The notes: generated from the sequence alone by a model not told the origin. Numbered from the stretch's first letter, positions 25,037 through 34,798 are shown. The stretch: DNA of 64,000 nt from Chitinophagaceae bacterium (GCA_019638615.1 JAHBTL010000022.1:1-64000); one strand, 5' to 3'. Numbers and translations: made by a program.

Positions 25037-28000
25037 ATGGCCTTACCACACCTTATCAAGTTTGTTTACAATAATGGCACTGATGAAGTAATCCGGCGGG
25101 GTAAAAAAATTCATTCGATCGGGTATGTAGAATTGGTTGAGCACGACGACCTGCTGGGCTCGGTTACGTTCAGGGTAAAAGACGATAGTTACGCCACATT
25201 TTATAAAGTATATATTCAGAAGTACAAAGATCCCAAAGGGTTATCGGTACGATGCACCTGCCCATATAATCTGGGAGATATCTGCAGGCATGAAACGGCG
25301 GCATTGCTCCAGTTACAGGAGCTGCTGGATAAAAATGTGCTGGGTGAAAAAGATATACTGTACCACCAGCGGCATACAGTTATTAAAATGAAGGATATTG
25401 ATCTGAAAACGATCAAATTGCTCAGCTCCCCCGACAGCTATACGGAAGCTGAAAAAATATTACGTACACAAAAAGCCAATATTTTATCAGCTGCAAACGA
25501 AAGGGTGGAAGCAACCCTCACGCTGGACGGAGAAGATTTCCCGCTGGTAATACAAAAAAACGAAGAACGGAATTTTGATACTTCGTGCAAATGCGATGAG
25601 CAGGGGCATCCGCTTTGTATTCATAAAGTAACCCTGTTTATCCAGTTGCTCAATGCCTATGGGCCTTTTTATTTTGATACGATCCGTAATTGGGATAAGC
25701 AAAAAAATAAATTGCTGGAAGCGTACGGGTATTCGCTCGATGACGATTTGAACGGTAAATTTGAATTTACCTATAAAGACGGCAAGCCTTTTTTACGCGT
25801 ATTGGATACCTCTATCAAAAGAATTGAACCCGTAGCAGGTCTTTCCAGGCCCAGGCCGGTTGTTCTTGAAAAAGAAGCAGTAACAGCAGAGCCCGAGCCT
25901 GTCGAAAACGTTCCCAATGATTTGATTCTGGGGCGCAGGATAGGGGTAGTTTTCAATCGGGCAAATGGCGGATATCCCTGTTTTTCCCTGGACGCTGTGG
26001 TGGGTGAGGTAAATGAAACGGGATCAGGATTTTCAGGAAAAGTCGAAAAGCTGGATCTTGTAAAATTCGTAAATGCCGATGCTTACCCGGAACAGGACCG
26101 GCATTTATTACAACAGCTTAGAAAATTGCAGGATGCGGAAGTAAATAAATACGTAAACCGTAATTCACCTTTTTCCGGCATTTGGGAAAATATAGTTCAT
26201 CATGAAGACGATGATCTTCCCGAAGAAACCAAGTCGCTTATTGCAGAATACTGGTATCCTAAGCTGCAAAAGCTTTTTTCTGAGCAAAAAGAAAATCCGC
26301 TGATATTTTACCTGCCTGCAAAAAAGAATTTTGTCACCGGTAATCTTCAGCAGGCACAATTATCCGAAGAAGGAGTAAGCCCTGTATTTCATGTCAGCCC
26401 TTCTAAAAACAAAGTAGTTGTTTCCTGTTTTGTGCAGGTAAACGGGGCAGAAATACCCCTCAGGGAAAATGAATGGAACAGCTCGCTGCTATTTAAATAC
26501 GCCGATACTTTTTATAATTGGGGAAAACAGGAAGATATACTGGAAGTTGAACGGTTTTTGAATAAGGATGATATAGAAATAGACAATGAGGATTGGCCTT
26601 CTTATCTGCAAAAAACCGTCATTCCGCTGACACGCGATTATAAAGTTAAATTCAGCGATTCTCTTGTGCAGGAAGTTAAAGATGGAGATCCTGACATAAA
26701 AGTCCTGCTGCAGGAAAAAGGAGATTACCTGATTTTTGTTCCCGTATTTACCTATAAAGGATTTGAAACAAAATTCAATGCCAAGGATGTTATTACCATT
26801 CCCGTGGAAGACAAAGTGCTTGAAATACACAGGAACAGGGAAGCGGAGCTGAAATTTATTAAAAAGCTGGAAAGCCTGCATTCCAACTTTATCTATCCCG
26901 AAGGATCGGCTACACTGGCATTAAAAGGAGCAGATGTTTTAAAAAACAACTGGTTTTTTCTTTTTATTGACAGCATGAAGGAGATGGGTGTGCCGGTAGC
27001 CGGGTTTGATGTATTGAAAAACTTCCGTTTCAATACCGCGCGTCCCGCCACTCAAATACACATCAGCAGCGGCATGGACTGGTTCGATGCCAAAGTAAAC
27101 GTGGTATTTGGCGAACAGCATGTAAGCGTAGCCGAAATTAAACGGGCGCTGGCTAATAAACAGCAGTTTGTGCAGTTGAACGATGGAACGCTTGGCATTC
27201 TGCCGGAAAACTGGCTCAAAAAATATTCATTACTGTTCCGGGTAGGCGAAGGCAAAAGCAATTCGCTGCGTCTTTCCAAGTATCATTTAAGCGTTATTGA
27301 TGAGCTGTACCAGGAAAAGGATGAAACGGAAGTAATGATTGAGCTGGAGGAAAAATACAACCGGCTGCGTGGCTTCAACCGCATCAACGAAATTGATCCG
27401 CCCGAAAGGCTCGCGCATATTTTACGTCCCTACCAGGTGGCGGGGTATCACTGGCTGAACTACCTGAGCGAAGTGGGCTGGGGTGGTATACTGGCAGATG
27501 ACATGGGGCTTGGTAAAACCGTACAGGCTTTGTCTTTCCTGCAGTTTTACCGCGACTACAACCATATGCTGAAAGCCATTGTGGTTTGCCCTACCACGCT
27601 GATGTTTAACTGGGAAAATGAAATTAAAAAATTTACGCCCGATCTTACTTATTATATTCATCACGGACCAGACAGGGCAAGGGACAAAGAAGCCTTTGCG
27701 CCTTACAACATTATCATAACAACATACGGCACGCTGCGCAGCGACATCAAGCTGCTTACCGACATCCAGTTTGACTATGTAGTGCTCGATGAATCGCAGG
27801 CCATTAAAAATCCGCAGAGCAAGGTAACCCGGGCCGCCGGTTTATTAACAGCCCGGAACCGGCTGTGTTTGAGCGGCACGCCTTTACAGAATAACACCTT
27901 TGATATTTATGCGCAGATGAATTTTCTGAATCCGGGCATGTTAGGCACGGTGGAATATTTCCGCAATGAATTTGCTACTCCTATAGACAAGTTTGGCGAA

Positions 28001-28810
28001 CAGGACAGGAAGGAACACCTGAAAAAGCTGCTGTATCCTTTTATTTTAAGAAGAACAAAAGAACAGGTTGCCAAAGATCTGCCCGATAAAACCGAAACCA
28101 TCCTGTTTTGTGAAATGCAGGCTGAGCAAAGAGAGATATATGATGCGTACCGCAACGATTACAGGAACAAAATACTGGGTGTGATCAGTGAGCAGGGGAT
28201 AGAAAAATCGCAGTTGACCATTTTGCAGGGCCTGATGAAGCTGCGGCAGATATGCGACTCGCCGGCCATTATGAATGAGCCGGAAAGATATCCCAACCAT
28301 TCTATCAAGCTGGAAGAAATAGGAAGGGAGCTTACAGAAAACATCAGCAATCATAAAGCGCTTATCTTTTCGCAGTTCCTGGGTATGCTGGCACTGATCA
28401 AAGGAAAACTGAAGGAACTGGACGTGCCGTTCGAATATTTTGACGGCAGCACTTCGGCCACAGACAGAGAAAAAGCCATTACCCGTTTCCAGAACGATGA
28501 TACCTGCCGGGTGTTCCTGATATCTTTAAAAGCAGGTGGCGTGGGCTTGAACCTTACGGCGGCAGACTATGTGTATATCGTGGATCCCTGGTGGAACCCC
28601 GCAGTGGAACAACAGGCCATTGACCGTACACACCGCATCGGGCAAACAAAAAACATATTTGCCTACAGGATGATCTGTAAGGATACCATTGAAGATAAAA
28701 TACTCCAGTTACAGGAGCGGAAAAGATCCCTGGCCAAAGACCTTATCGCAGACGACTCGACGTTTGTTAAGAGCCTGACCAGGGAAGATGTGGAATATTT
28801 ATTCAGCTGA
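25037..28810 (+). CDS. SWIM zinc-finger SNF2-family helicase
   Basis: 1257 aa. The N-terminal SWIM finger C73-x-C75-x7-C83-x-H85 is followed by a second one of identical spacing at C185-x-C187-x7-C195-x-H197. A long middle region (about 260-780) of unknown fold leads to a Swi2/Snf2 ATPase: Walker A in DDMGLGKT (about 822-829), DESQ motif II (about 917-920), SGTPLQNN, and a C-terminal helicase domain with SLKAGGVGLNLT and DRTHRIGQ. It is a DNA-translocating ATPase of the RapA/HepA type, with a role in transcription or repair. It ends 8 bp from a convergent gene. Confidence 0.93.
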   Translation: MALPHLIKFVYNNGTDEVIRRGKKIHSIGYVELVEHDDLLGSVTFRVKDDSYATFYKVYIQKYKDPKGLSVRCTCPYNLGDICRHETAALLQLQELLDKNVLGEKDILYHQRHTVIKMKDIDLKTIKLLSSPDSYTEAEKILRTQKANILSAANERVEATLTLDGEDFPLVIQKNEERNFDTSCKCDEQGHPLCIHKVTLFIQLLNAYGPFYFDTIRNWDKQKNKLLEAYGYSLDDDLNGKFEFTYKDGKPFLRVLDTSIKRIEPVAGLSRPRPVVLEKEAVTAEPEPVENVPNDLILGRRIGVVFNRANGGYPCFSLDAVVGEVNETGSGFSGKVEKLDLVKFVNADAYPEQDRHLLQQLRKLQDAEVNKYVNRNSPFSGIWENIVHHEDDDLPEETKSLIAEYWYPKLQKLFSEQKENPLIFYLPAKKNFVTGNLQQAQLSEEGVSPVFHVSPSKNKVVVSCFVQVNGAEIPLRENEWNSSLLFKYADTFYNWGKQEDILEVERFLNKDDIEIDNEDWPSYLQKTVIPLTRDYKVKFSDSLVQEVKDGDPDIKVLLQEKGDYLIFVPVFTYKGFETKFNAKDVITIPVEDKVLEIHRNREAELKFIKKLESLHSNFIYPEGSATLALKGADVLKNNWFFLFIDSMKEMGVPVAGFDVLKNFRFNTARPATQIHISSGMDWFDAKVNVVFGEQHVSVAEIKRALANKQQFVQLNDGTLGILPENWLKKYSLLFRVGEGKSNSLRLSKYHLSVIDELYQEKDETEVMIELEEKYNRLRGFNRINEIDPPERLAHILRPYQVAGYHWLNYLSEVGWGGILADDMGLGKTVQALSFLQFYRDYNHMLKAIVVCPTTLMFNWENEIKKFTPDLTYYIHHGPDRARDKEAFAPYNIIITTYGTLRSDIKLLTDIQFDYVVLDESQAIKNPQSKVTRAAGLLTARNRLCLSGTPLQNNTFDIYAQMNFLNPGMLGTVEYFRNEFATPIDKFGEQDRKEHLKKLLYPFILRRTKEQVAKDLPDKTETILFCEMQAEQREIYDAYRNDYRNKILGVISEQGIEKSQLTILQGLMKLRQICDSPAIMNEPERYPNHSIKLEEIGRELTENISNHKALIFSQFLGMLALIKGKLKELDVPFEYFDGSTSATDREKAITRFQNDDTCRVFLISLKAGGVGLNLTAADYVYIVDPWWNPAVEQQAIDRTHRIGQTKNIFAYRMICKDTIEDKILQLQERKRSLAKDLIADDSTFVKSLTREDVEYLFS

Positions 28811-28817
28811 TCATTGC

Positions 28818-29525
28818 CTAGCTTCCAAATACCTTTTTCAACAGTTCGGTAACCCTTGCCGCGGGGTCTTTGCGTATTTTCTGCTCTTCCTGTCCCACTT
28901 CGTGAAATATGCCGGCAAGCGACTTTTCGGTTACATATCCTGCCAGGTCTGTGTTAATGGGTTTGGCCGCGAATTTATTATATGCAGAAAATACATCGTT
29001 CCAGTATTTGGTAGCATCCACTTTCGTAAGCGCTTTTTCAATTACCGGGCGAAAAGCATTGGTAAGCGGCTCGGTGGTTTTGGTTTTGAAATAATCGGTA
29101 GCCGCGTAATCGCCTCCTTTTAAAATACCCACTGCGTCCGTAATGGTCATTTGTTTAATGGCATTTACAAAAATGGGCGTGGCAGACTTTGCGGCATCTT
29201 CAGCGGCGCGGTTCATGGAAAGAACGGCTTTATCCACCAGGCTGCCTAATCCTATATTCCTTAAAGTACTTTCTACTTTTTGCGCCTCTTCGGGCATTAG
29301 TATTTTAATGGCTGCATTGCCAAAAAAGCCATCTAATGCAGAAAGCTTTGCATTGCTGTTCTGGGTACCAATGCTTAAGGCTTCTTTTAAGCCTGCTGCA
29401 ATTTCGGCGCTGCTGAGGGCGCCGCTGCCTGTGTTCATGCCGTTAAGCACCTGTTGGGCTGTTTCGCAGCCTGTAAGCGAGCATAAAGCAAATACTGCCG
29501 GCAGCAGCCGGGAGAAAATTTTCAT
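28818..29525 (-). CDS. DUF4197 lipoprotein
   Basis: 235 aa. The lipoprotein leader ends in the lipobox LTGC (Cys19). The mature protein matches DUF4197: EIAAGLKEALSIGTQNSNAKLS, IKILMPEEAQKVESTLRNIG, NRAAEDAAKSATPIFVNAI and the GGDYAATDYFKTKT motif. It is helical and probably periplasmic; no activity is known. It is downstream of the aminotransferase gene by 44 bp and may share its transcript. Confidence 0.9.
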   Translation of the reverse strand: MKIFSRLLPAVFALCSLTGCETAQQVLNGMNTGSGALSSAEIAAGLKEALSIGTQNSNAKLSALDGFFGNAAIKILMPEEAQKVESTLRNIGLGSLVDKAVLSMNRAAEDAAKSATPIFVNAIKQMTITDAVGILKGGDYAATDYFKTKTTEPLTNAFRPVIEKALTKVDATKYWNDVFSAYNKFAAKPINTDLAGYVTEKSLAGIFHEVGQEEQKIRKDPAARVTELLKKVFGS

Positions 29526-29569
29526 AGTGTTTGTTTTCCTGTTTATAAATATTGAATAATAACGAAAGG

Positions 29570-30874
29570 TTACGCCTTTAACTTTTTCAGCACAGCGCCG
29601 AAGGCATCCAGCATTGCCTGTATATCTTCTTTTTTACAGGTGCCTACGCTCAGCCGGTACCAGCTTGAATCCTGCGGTGCGCCAAAAGCGTAAAACGGTA
29701 CTAATGCCAATCCTGCTTCATCAAGCAGGTATCCTGTAACATCCTTTTGTTCTGCAAGCAATACCCCTTTTTCAGTTCTTCTTCCTGCAGCATTTACCTG
29801 CACTGTCAAATAAATAGCCGCTTGCGGGGCAACTGCGTCCACCGGAAATCCTTCGGCTTTCAGTTGCATAAATCCTTCATAAATTTTTTGCAACCTGTAC
29901 GATACCTCCGACTTAAAATGTTGCAGGTATTCCTCTATTGCCTCTTTCTGCCCTAAAAACCTGGCTACAGCTTTTTGTTCTGCCATGGGAGCCCAGGCCC
30001 CGATATGTGACAGGATCGCTTTCATTTTGTTCATGATGGGTTCAGGCCCCATTGCCCAGCCTACTCTTACACCTGTAGCGGCAAAACATTTACTAATGGC
30101 ATCTACATATACCGTATATGCCTTCATTTCGCTTCGTAAAGAAACGGGATCATAATGGTGAATATTGCCGTAAGTAAGCTGCCAGTACATCTGGTCGTAT
30201 AAAACGTATAATTTCTTTTCGTTTGTGCCCCTTCTTCTGTTTTCCTCCAATACCATGTCACAAATAGCTTCCAGTGCCTCTTTTTTAAAAGTTGTACCCG
30301 TTGGATTTTGCGGAGAGCAAAGCGCCAGGATCACAGCACCCTGTAAATGAGGTTTTATATCATCGGCGGTGGGCATAAAATGATTATCAGCACTTGCTTC
30401 TACTTCACAATGAATTCCCTCTACGAAATGCGTATAATGGTTATTATTCCACGACGGAACGGCATAAATGATCTTATCGCCCTTGTCGGCGATGGTTCTG
30501 AAAAAGCCATAGATCAGTGGCCGCCCGCCGGATGCAACTAAAATCTCAGACGGCGAATAGCTTAATCCTTCTTTATCTTTTAGAAATTTCGCAATGGCTT
30601 CGCGAAGATCCGCATTGCCTTCTGCGGCGGGATAACTGGTAAAGTGTTTCCTGTAGGCGTCAATAATTTCGTCTTCCAGTTTTTGAGGAATAGGAAAAAT
30701 TGCAGGATCAAAATCACCTATGGTAAAATTGTAAATTTTAGCACCCTGTTTTATTTTTTCTCTTACTTCTCCTCCCAGTTTTATGATTTCCGATCCTATG
30801 AGTGTTTCAGCTAACCGGGAAAGACCCGGTTGTTGTAAGATGTCACTGGCAGCCTGCTGTGTTGTTTGTTTCAT
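29570..30874 (-). CDS. PLP-dependent class I/II aminotransferase
   Basis: 434 aa from the ATG at 30874; a TTG nine bases further upstream is in frame but less likely. Fold type I aspartate aminotransferase family: SGGRPLIYGFFRTI-type cofactor segment, LCSPQNPTGTTF, LYDQMYW, and the Schiff-base Lys in DAISKCFAATGVRVGW. Substrate is probably an amino acid but cannot be assigned. A strong -33/-7 promoter lies so close that the mRNA would be nearly leaderless. It is divergent from the MarR gene. Confidence 0.9.
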   Translation of the reverse strand: MKQTTQQAASDILQQPGLSRLAETLIGSEIIKLGGEVREKIKQGAKIYNFTIGDFDPAIFPIPQKLEDEIIDAYRKHFTSYPAAEGNADLREAIAKFLKDKEGLSYSPSEILVASGGRPLIYGFFRTIADKGDKIIYAVPSWNNNHYTHFVEGIHCEVEASADNHFMPTADDIKPHLQGAVILALCSPQNPTGTTFKKEALEAICDMVLEENRRRGTNEKKLYVLYDQMYWQLTYGNIHHYDPVSLRSEMKAYTVYVDAISKCFAATGVRVGWAMGPEPIMNKMKAILSHIGAWAPMAEQKAVARFLGQKEAIEEYLQHFKSEVSYRLQKIYEGFMQLKAEGFPVDAVAPQAAIYLTVQVNAAGRRTEKGVLLAEQKDVTGYLLDEAGLALVPFYAFGAPQDSSWYRLSVGTCKKEDIQAMLDAFGAVLKKLKA

Positions 30875-30880
30875 ATATCG

Positions 30881-30911
30881 CAAAATTATTGCGGGCAGAA
30901 GGAGAAGCCAA
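30881..30911 (-). promoter_or_regulatory. Promoter of the aminotransferase gene
   Basis: On the minus strand TTG (30911-30909), a 20-nt spacer, then TAATTTTG (30888-30881), a full -7 match. The box ends 6 bp before the ATG at 30874, implying transcription starts at or within two bases of the start codon. Confidence 0.6.
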
Positions 30912-30971
30912 GATTATTTTCATTTACAGGATTCTGCACCGTATATAGCCGTTTTGAATAATATAATCCTA

Positions 30972-30979
30972 TATTTTTG
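30972..30979 (+). promoter_or_regulatory. -7 box of the MarR gene
   Basis: TATTTTTG, a full TAnnTTTG match, 17 bp before the ATG at 30997. A TTTTG at 30952-30956 is only 15 nt upstream, shorter than the usual spacer. Confidence 0.5.
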
Positions 30980-30996
30980 TAATAAAGTATTTTAAA

Positions 30997-31452
30997 ATGT
31001 CTTTAGAAAAAGATATAAAGCAGCCTAAATTCCGGAACGAACACCATAAAGCGATTGTCAACCTCATTTACACTACAAACTGGATCAGCGAACGTCAAAA
31101 AATCATTTTTGACGCTGAGGATATCACTTCCCAGCAATTTAATATACTTCGGATACTGCGCGGATCATTTCCTCACCCTATTTCTACCCTGCAGATACGC
31201 GAACGCATGCTTGACAAAATGAGCGATACCAGCCGGATTGTGGACAGGCTGGTATCAAAGGGCCTGGCGAATAAAAAAACCTGCGAATCCGATAAGCGGC
31301 TGGTAGATATTTCCATTACTGAAAAAGGCATCGCGGTTCTTAAACGGCTTGATGACAGAAATGATGAAATGGATGCCATTGTAGGCGAATTACGGGAAGA
31401 AGAATTAATACAGCTGAATCAGCTTTTAGATAAACTCAGAAAGTCGTATTAA
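30997..31452 (+). CDS. MarR-family transcriptional regulator
   Basis: 151 aa winged-helix protein. The DNA-binding part covers about residues 45-110: FNILRILRGSFPHPISTLQIRERM, then DKMSDTSRIVDRLVSKGLANKK as recognition helix and CESDKRLVDISITEKG as wing. No Cys-based redox switch stands out beyond Cys near the wing. It is divergent from the aminotransferase and 36 bp before the GHL10 gene. An inverted repeat at 31461 lies right after its stop and could be an operator. Confidence 0.9.
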   Translation: MSLEKDIKQPKFRNEHHKAIVNLIYTTNWISERQKIIFDAEDITSQQFNILRILRGSFPHPISTLQIRERMLDKMSDTSRIVDRLVSKGLANKKTCESDKRLVDISITEKGIAVLKRLDDRNDEMDAIVGELREEELIQLNQLLDKLRKSY

Positions 31453-31460
31453 CGTATCTT

Positions 31461-31480
31461 CACTGTTTTGTATAACAGTG
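31461..31480. promoter_or_regulatory. Inverted repeat between the MarR and GHL10 genes
   Basis: CACTGTT-TTGTAT-AACAGTG, perfect 7-bp arms over 20 bp, just before the ATG at 31489. It could be an operator for the MarR protein or a hairpin controlling translation of the next gene. No second copy was seen in front of the MarR gene. Confidence 0.35.
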
Positions 31481-31488
31481 ATCAGGTT

Positions 31489-33051
31489 ATGAAAATTGCT
31501 TATAGTTTTTGCATACTGCTTTGTTGCTCTGTTATGATATGTAAGGCCCAGCCCAAATACGAGTTCAGGGCTGCGTGGATTGCTACCGTAGATCATATTG
31601 ACTGGCCTTCACGGGGCAATTATGACTCAGACAGCCAGAAGGCTGAGTTTAAGAAAATACTGGACATGCACGTACAAAACGGCATGAATGCGATCATTAT
31701 GCAGATAAGGCCTGCCGCCGATGCGTTTTATCCTTCGCAATACGAGCCCTGGAGCCAGTGGCTTACAGGCAAGCAGGGCAAACCCCCGGTTCCTTATTAC
31801 GATCCCCTTGAGTTTATGATTGAAGAAGCGCACAAAAGGGGGCTTGAGTTTCATGCCTGGTGTAACCCTTACAGAGCTGAGTTTTCAATAGGGAAATCTT
31901 CCATAGCCCCTACCCACATTACAAAAATCCATCCTGAATGGTTTTTGGCATATGGAGGCAAAAGATATTTTGATCCCGGGAACAAGCAGGCGCAGGACTT
32001 TGTAGTAAAAGTGATAAGGGATATTGTTAGCCGTTATGATGTGGACGCCCTGCATTTTGATGATTATTTTTATCCTTATCGTATAGCCGGAAAGGAATTT
32101 CCGGACGATAGAACATACGCACAATATGGCGTGGGTATGGATAAAAACGCCTGGCGCAGAAGCAATGTAGACTCTATTATTGTTAAGCTGAACAGGGCTA
32201 TAAAAGAAGAAAAATCGTACTGCCGGTTTGGTATAAGTCCTTTTGGGGTATGGCGCAATAAAAGCCAGGACAGCCTGGGCAGTAATACCAGCGCAGGACA
32301 AACCAACTACGACGACCTGTATGCCGATATATTATTATGGTTGAGAGAAGGATACATAGATTATGTGGTGCCCCAGCTGTATTGGGAGCACGGGCACAGG
32401 GCGGCGCCTTACGAAGTGCTGGTAGACTGGTGGGCCAACAACAGTTTTGGAAAGCATTGCTATATAGGACTGGGTTATTACAAAGGCGGCAGCAATACCC
32501 GGTGGAAGGATAAAAATATCATCCCCGAACAAATAAGGGACGCGCGAAAATTTGCAACCCTGCAGGGGCAGGTATATTTCAGCAGTAAATCATTTGTATC
32601 AAATCCCAACGGCTGGAACGACAGCCTGCGGAATCATTATTATAAATATCCGGCGCTTATCCCTCCCATGAACTGGATAGATAGTGCAAAGCCTACGCCG
32701 CCGGTCATTACATCCATTACTTCTTCCGGGGGAGCGGCACAACAGGAGATCATTCTTAATATAGCCAACAGCGACCGCGAAATAACCGTTCGCAAGTTTG
32801 CCCTGTATGCCTTTCCTTCACCCGACGGGACGGATATAGCGGCTGTTCCTCCTGTATTGATCATTCCAACTGCAAATGATGCAATTGAATACAGGTTGAA
32901 AATGGCGGACATTACGAAACTGTTAAAAGCAGACAACACATTGTTCTTTGCTTTTACAACCGTAGACGCCAATAATATGGAAAGTGACCTGGGGCCTTTA
33001 CAAAAGCTTGTACGGAGCGGAACAAATGTGCTTTGGGAAATTGTGCGGTAG
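31489..33051 (+). CDS. Exported glycosyl-hydrolase-like protein (GHL10/DUF187)
   Basis: 520 aa from ATG 31489; the frame extends to a TTG at 31468, but the signal peptide (MKIAYSFCILLCCSVMICKAQ) begins at 31489. Residues about 25-340 are a GHL10/DUF187 TIM-barrel domain: FRAAWIATVDHIDWPSRG, MQIRPAADAFYPSQYEPWSQ, LEFHAWCNPYR, ALHFDDYFYPY and VVPQLYWEHG. A C-terminal Ig-like/fibronectin-like region follows (about 410-520). It probably acts on cell-wall or other polysaccharide in the periplasm. Convergent with the next gene, 21 bp apart. Confidence 0.9.
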   Translation: MKIAYSFCILLCCSVMICKAQPKYEFRAAWIATVDHIDWPSRGNYDSDSQKAEFKKILDMHVQNGMNAIIMQIRPAADAFYPSQYEPWSQWLTGKQGKPPVPYYDPLEFMIEEAHKRGLEFHAWCNPYRAEFSIGKSSIAPTHITKIHPEWFLAYGGKRYFDPGNKQAQDFVVKVIRDIVSRYDVDALHFDDYFYPYRIAGKEFPDDRTYAQYGVGMDKNAWRRSNVDSIIVKLNRAIKEEKSYCRFGISPFGVWRNKSQDSLGSNTSAGQTNYDDLYADILLWLREGYIDYVVPQLYWEHGHRAAPYEVLVDWWANNSFGKHCYIGLGYYKGGSNTRWKDKNIIPEQIRDARKFATLQGQVYFSSKSFVSNPNGWNDSLRNHYYKYPALIPPMNWIDSAKPTPPVITSITSSGGAAQQEIILNIANSDREITVRKFALYAFPSPDGTDIAAVPPVLIIPTANDAIEYRLKMADITKLLKADNTLFFAFTTVDANNMESDLGPLQKLVRSGTNVLWEIVR

Positions 33052-33072
33052 CGGAAGAACGGTTATGTTTTG

Positions 33073-34011
33073 CTATACACCAGCTTTATTTAACACTTCC
33101 AGTGTTTTCCGCAAACCGGTTTCTGCAACTTTAAAATGATCTTCTTTCCAATAGCCGGGATTGTACATTTCAAGCGAAATGCATCCTTTATATCCTGATG
33201 CTTTTAAATCTTTAAAAATAGCGGCAAGCGGCAAAATACCATCTCCCGGATAAACCCTGTGCTCATCGCCCAGTTGTGGCAAAGCTGGCAAGGCCGGTGC
33301 ATCGTTGAACTGGAAAATGGCGATCATATCACCTTTCAGCAATTTCAATCCTTCAAAACCACCTTCGCTGATATACATATGGTATACATCAGGTATAATA
33401 AGAGCGGAAGGATGATTGGCATCGAGGGCGATGCCCGTAGCCTGTCCCATGGTTTTAATAGGAAAATATTTAACAAACACCAATGCAGGGCGAATATTAT
33501 AGTCCTTCAGTCCTATTTCAATGATATCCCGGTAGCGGGCTGCCACCCATTTCTGGTCAAAGTTTTTACCAACGGTATTGGGGATCGTTTGTATATGATG
33601 CGCGCCAATATCTGCCGCCATACGCATCCTCCGGCGGGTGTCTTCCAGCGATTTTTCAAAGCGTTCTTTTGTAGGGGGCAAAGCGTTCCACAATCCTATT
33701 ACGCTCGGAACAAACAACCCGAGATCTTTGATCTCTTTCCCGAGATCCTTTAAATTTCCGCCCTTCTTTTCAAATTCTTCCAGCTCACCATCCCAGGGTT
33801 CTATAGCATCATACCCGGCTTTTGCAGCGATTTTTACTTTATCTTTCAGTAATGACGGGCGAATGGTGGCAGTATCCAAACATACCGGCCAGGGGCTGGC
33901 TCCCTTTTGATACCTTTTTTCTGTTCGTTGTACCTGTTCAGGAGTGATAAGCGACACCAAAGGAGCGGTTCCTGCTACTGCACCCAATGAAATAAAATTT
34001 CTTCTTTTCAT
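33073..34011 (-). CDS. Tat-exported sugar phosphate isomerase/epimerase-type TIM barrel
   Basis: 312 aa. The N-terminus MKRRNFISLGAVAGTAPL is a twin-arginine-like signal. The barrel has CLDTATIRPS at the start, YDAIEPWDGELEEFE, LVFVKYFPIK, LIIPDVYHMYISEGG with Asp/His ligands, IFQFNDAPALP and CISLEMYNPGYW. It is the fourth member of this superfamily in the window, here outside the sugar cluster. It follows a small membrane-protein gene on the same strand. Confidence 0.85.
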   Translation of the reverse strand: MKRRNFISLGAVAGTAPLVSLITPEQVQRTEKRYQKGASPWPVCLDTATIRPSLLKDKVKIAAKAGYDAIEPWDGELEEFEKKGGNLKDLGKEIKDLGLFVPSVIGLWNALPPTKERFEKSLEDTRRRMRMAADIGAHHIQTIPNTVGKNFDQKWVAARYRDIIEIGLKDYNIRPALVFVKYFPIKTMGQATGIALDANHPSALIIPDVYHMYISEGGFEGLKLLKGDMIAIFQFNDAPALPALPQLGDEHRVYPGDGILPLAAIFKDLKASGYKGCISLEMYNPGYWKEDHFKVAETGLRKTLEVLNKAGV

Positions 34012-34044
34012 TACTGATCCTGGTCTTTTGTAAACTATTGATTA

Positions 34045-34102
34045 CGTGTAGTTGCATTTACATGCTGAGTTGGCTAAGCTACAAAAACCAAACAACTACA
34101 CG
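34045..34102. repeat. Inverted repeat CGTGTAGTTG...CAACTACACG
   Basis: Perfect 10-bp arms at 34045-34054 and 34093-34102, upstream of the TIM-barrel gene that starts at 34011. It could be an operator or a terminator of the membrane-protein gene at 34163; no T-run supports the latter. Confidence 0.4.
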
Positions 34103-34162
34103 GTAATAAAAAACTTAGGCAATTCGTCTGATTATTATAGTTACGGATGCAGTAACCTGGGA

Positions 34163-34690
34163 CTATTTTGGAGTGGTAAAAGCGCGAAGTTCTTCGAGAT
34201 AGGCTTTACCCCTTTTATAGGCAAAATAGTCGGCGCCCGCAAGCAATAAAGCCTGCACTATCAGCGCAATGCCCACACCTGCCCACAACGAATGCGCCAT
34301 ACCGGCAGGCGGATGTGGTTTGTTTTTCAAGACCAATACAATGCCTGTAACCAGCAATGCCAGCTCTATCCACATAAATACCCGTATGCCCGACATCGCT
34401 TTTTCCATTCGCGGGAGTTCGTTTGTTGCAAGCTTACCCGGGTTCATATCGAACGCATATACATTGTCTATACGCTGTTGGTCGCTCCTGCTGTATATTG
34501 TATATCCAACTCCCAATTGAACAAGCGCAGCAATAATTAACACATAAGCAGCGCCTTTATAAAGGCCTGTTTTCAAAAAAAAGAAAAAAACAACGGCCAG
34601 CACTATACCCGCTATGCCGATTATTAAAAATAATAACCCGGCGTTCTTTTCTGCGAGAAAATATTGTTCTATACCTGATTTGCTAAGCAT
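34163..34690 (-). CDS. Small four-helix membrane protein of unknown function
   Basis: 175 aa with four predicted membrane helices (about 17-40, 44-62, 105-121, 134-155). The soluble loop between helices 2 and 3 holds DQQRIDNVYAFDMNPGKLATNELPRMEKAM. No family recognised. It is divergent from the TonB-plug barrel gene and upstream of the TIM-barrel gene; no functional link is evident. Confidence 0.7.
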   Translation of the reverse strand: MLSKSGIEQYFLAEKNAGLLFLIIGIAGIVLAVVFFFFLKTGLYKGAAYVLIIAALVQLGVGYTIYSRSDQQRIDNVYAFDMNPGKLATNELPRMEKAMSGIRVFMWIELALLVTGIVLVLKNKPHPPAGMAHSLWAGVGIALIVQALLLAGADYFAYKRGKAYLEELRAFTTPK

Positions 34691-34798
34691 CGCTTGTTTT
34701 TTGAGGTGTAATCATTTTCAAAAAAAGCTGTTACGGCAGCAATAACCAGAAATTTACATCTTTCTTTAACATTTTTTAAAAGAGAATTTCCTTTCTTT

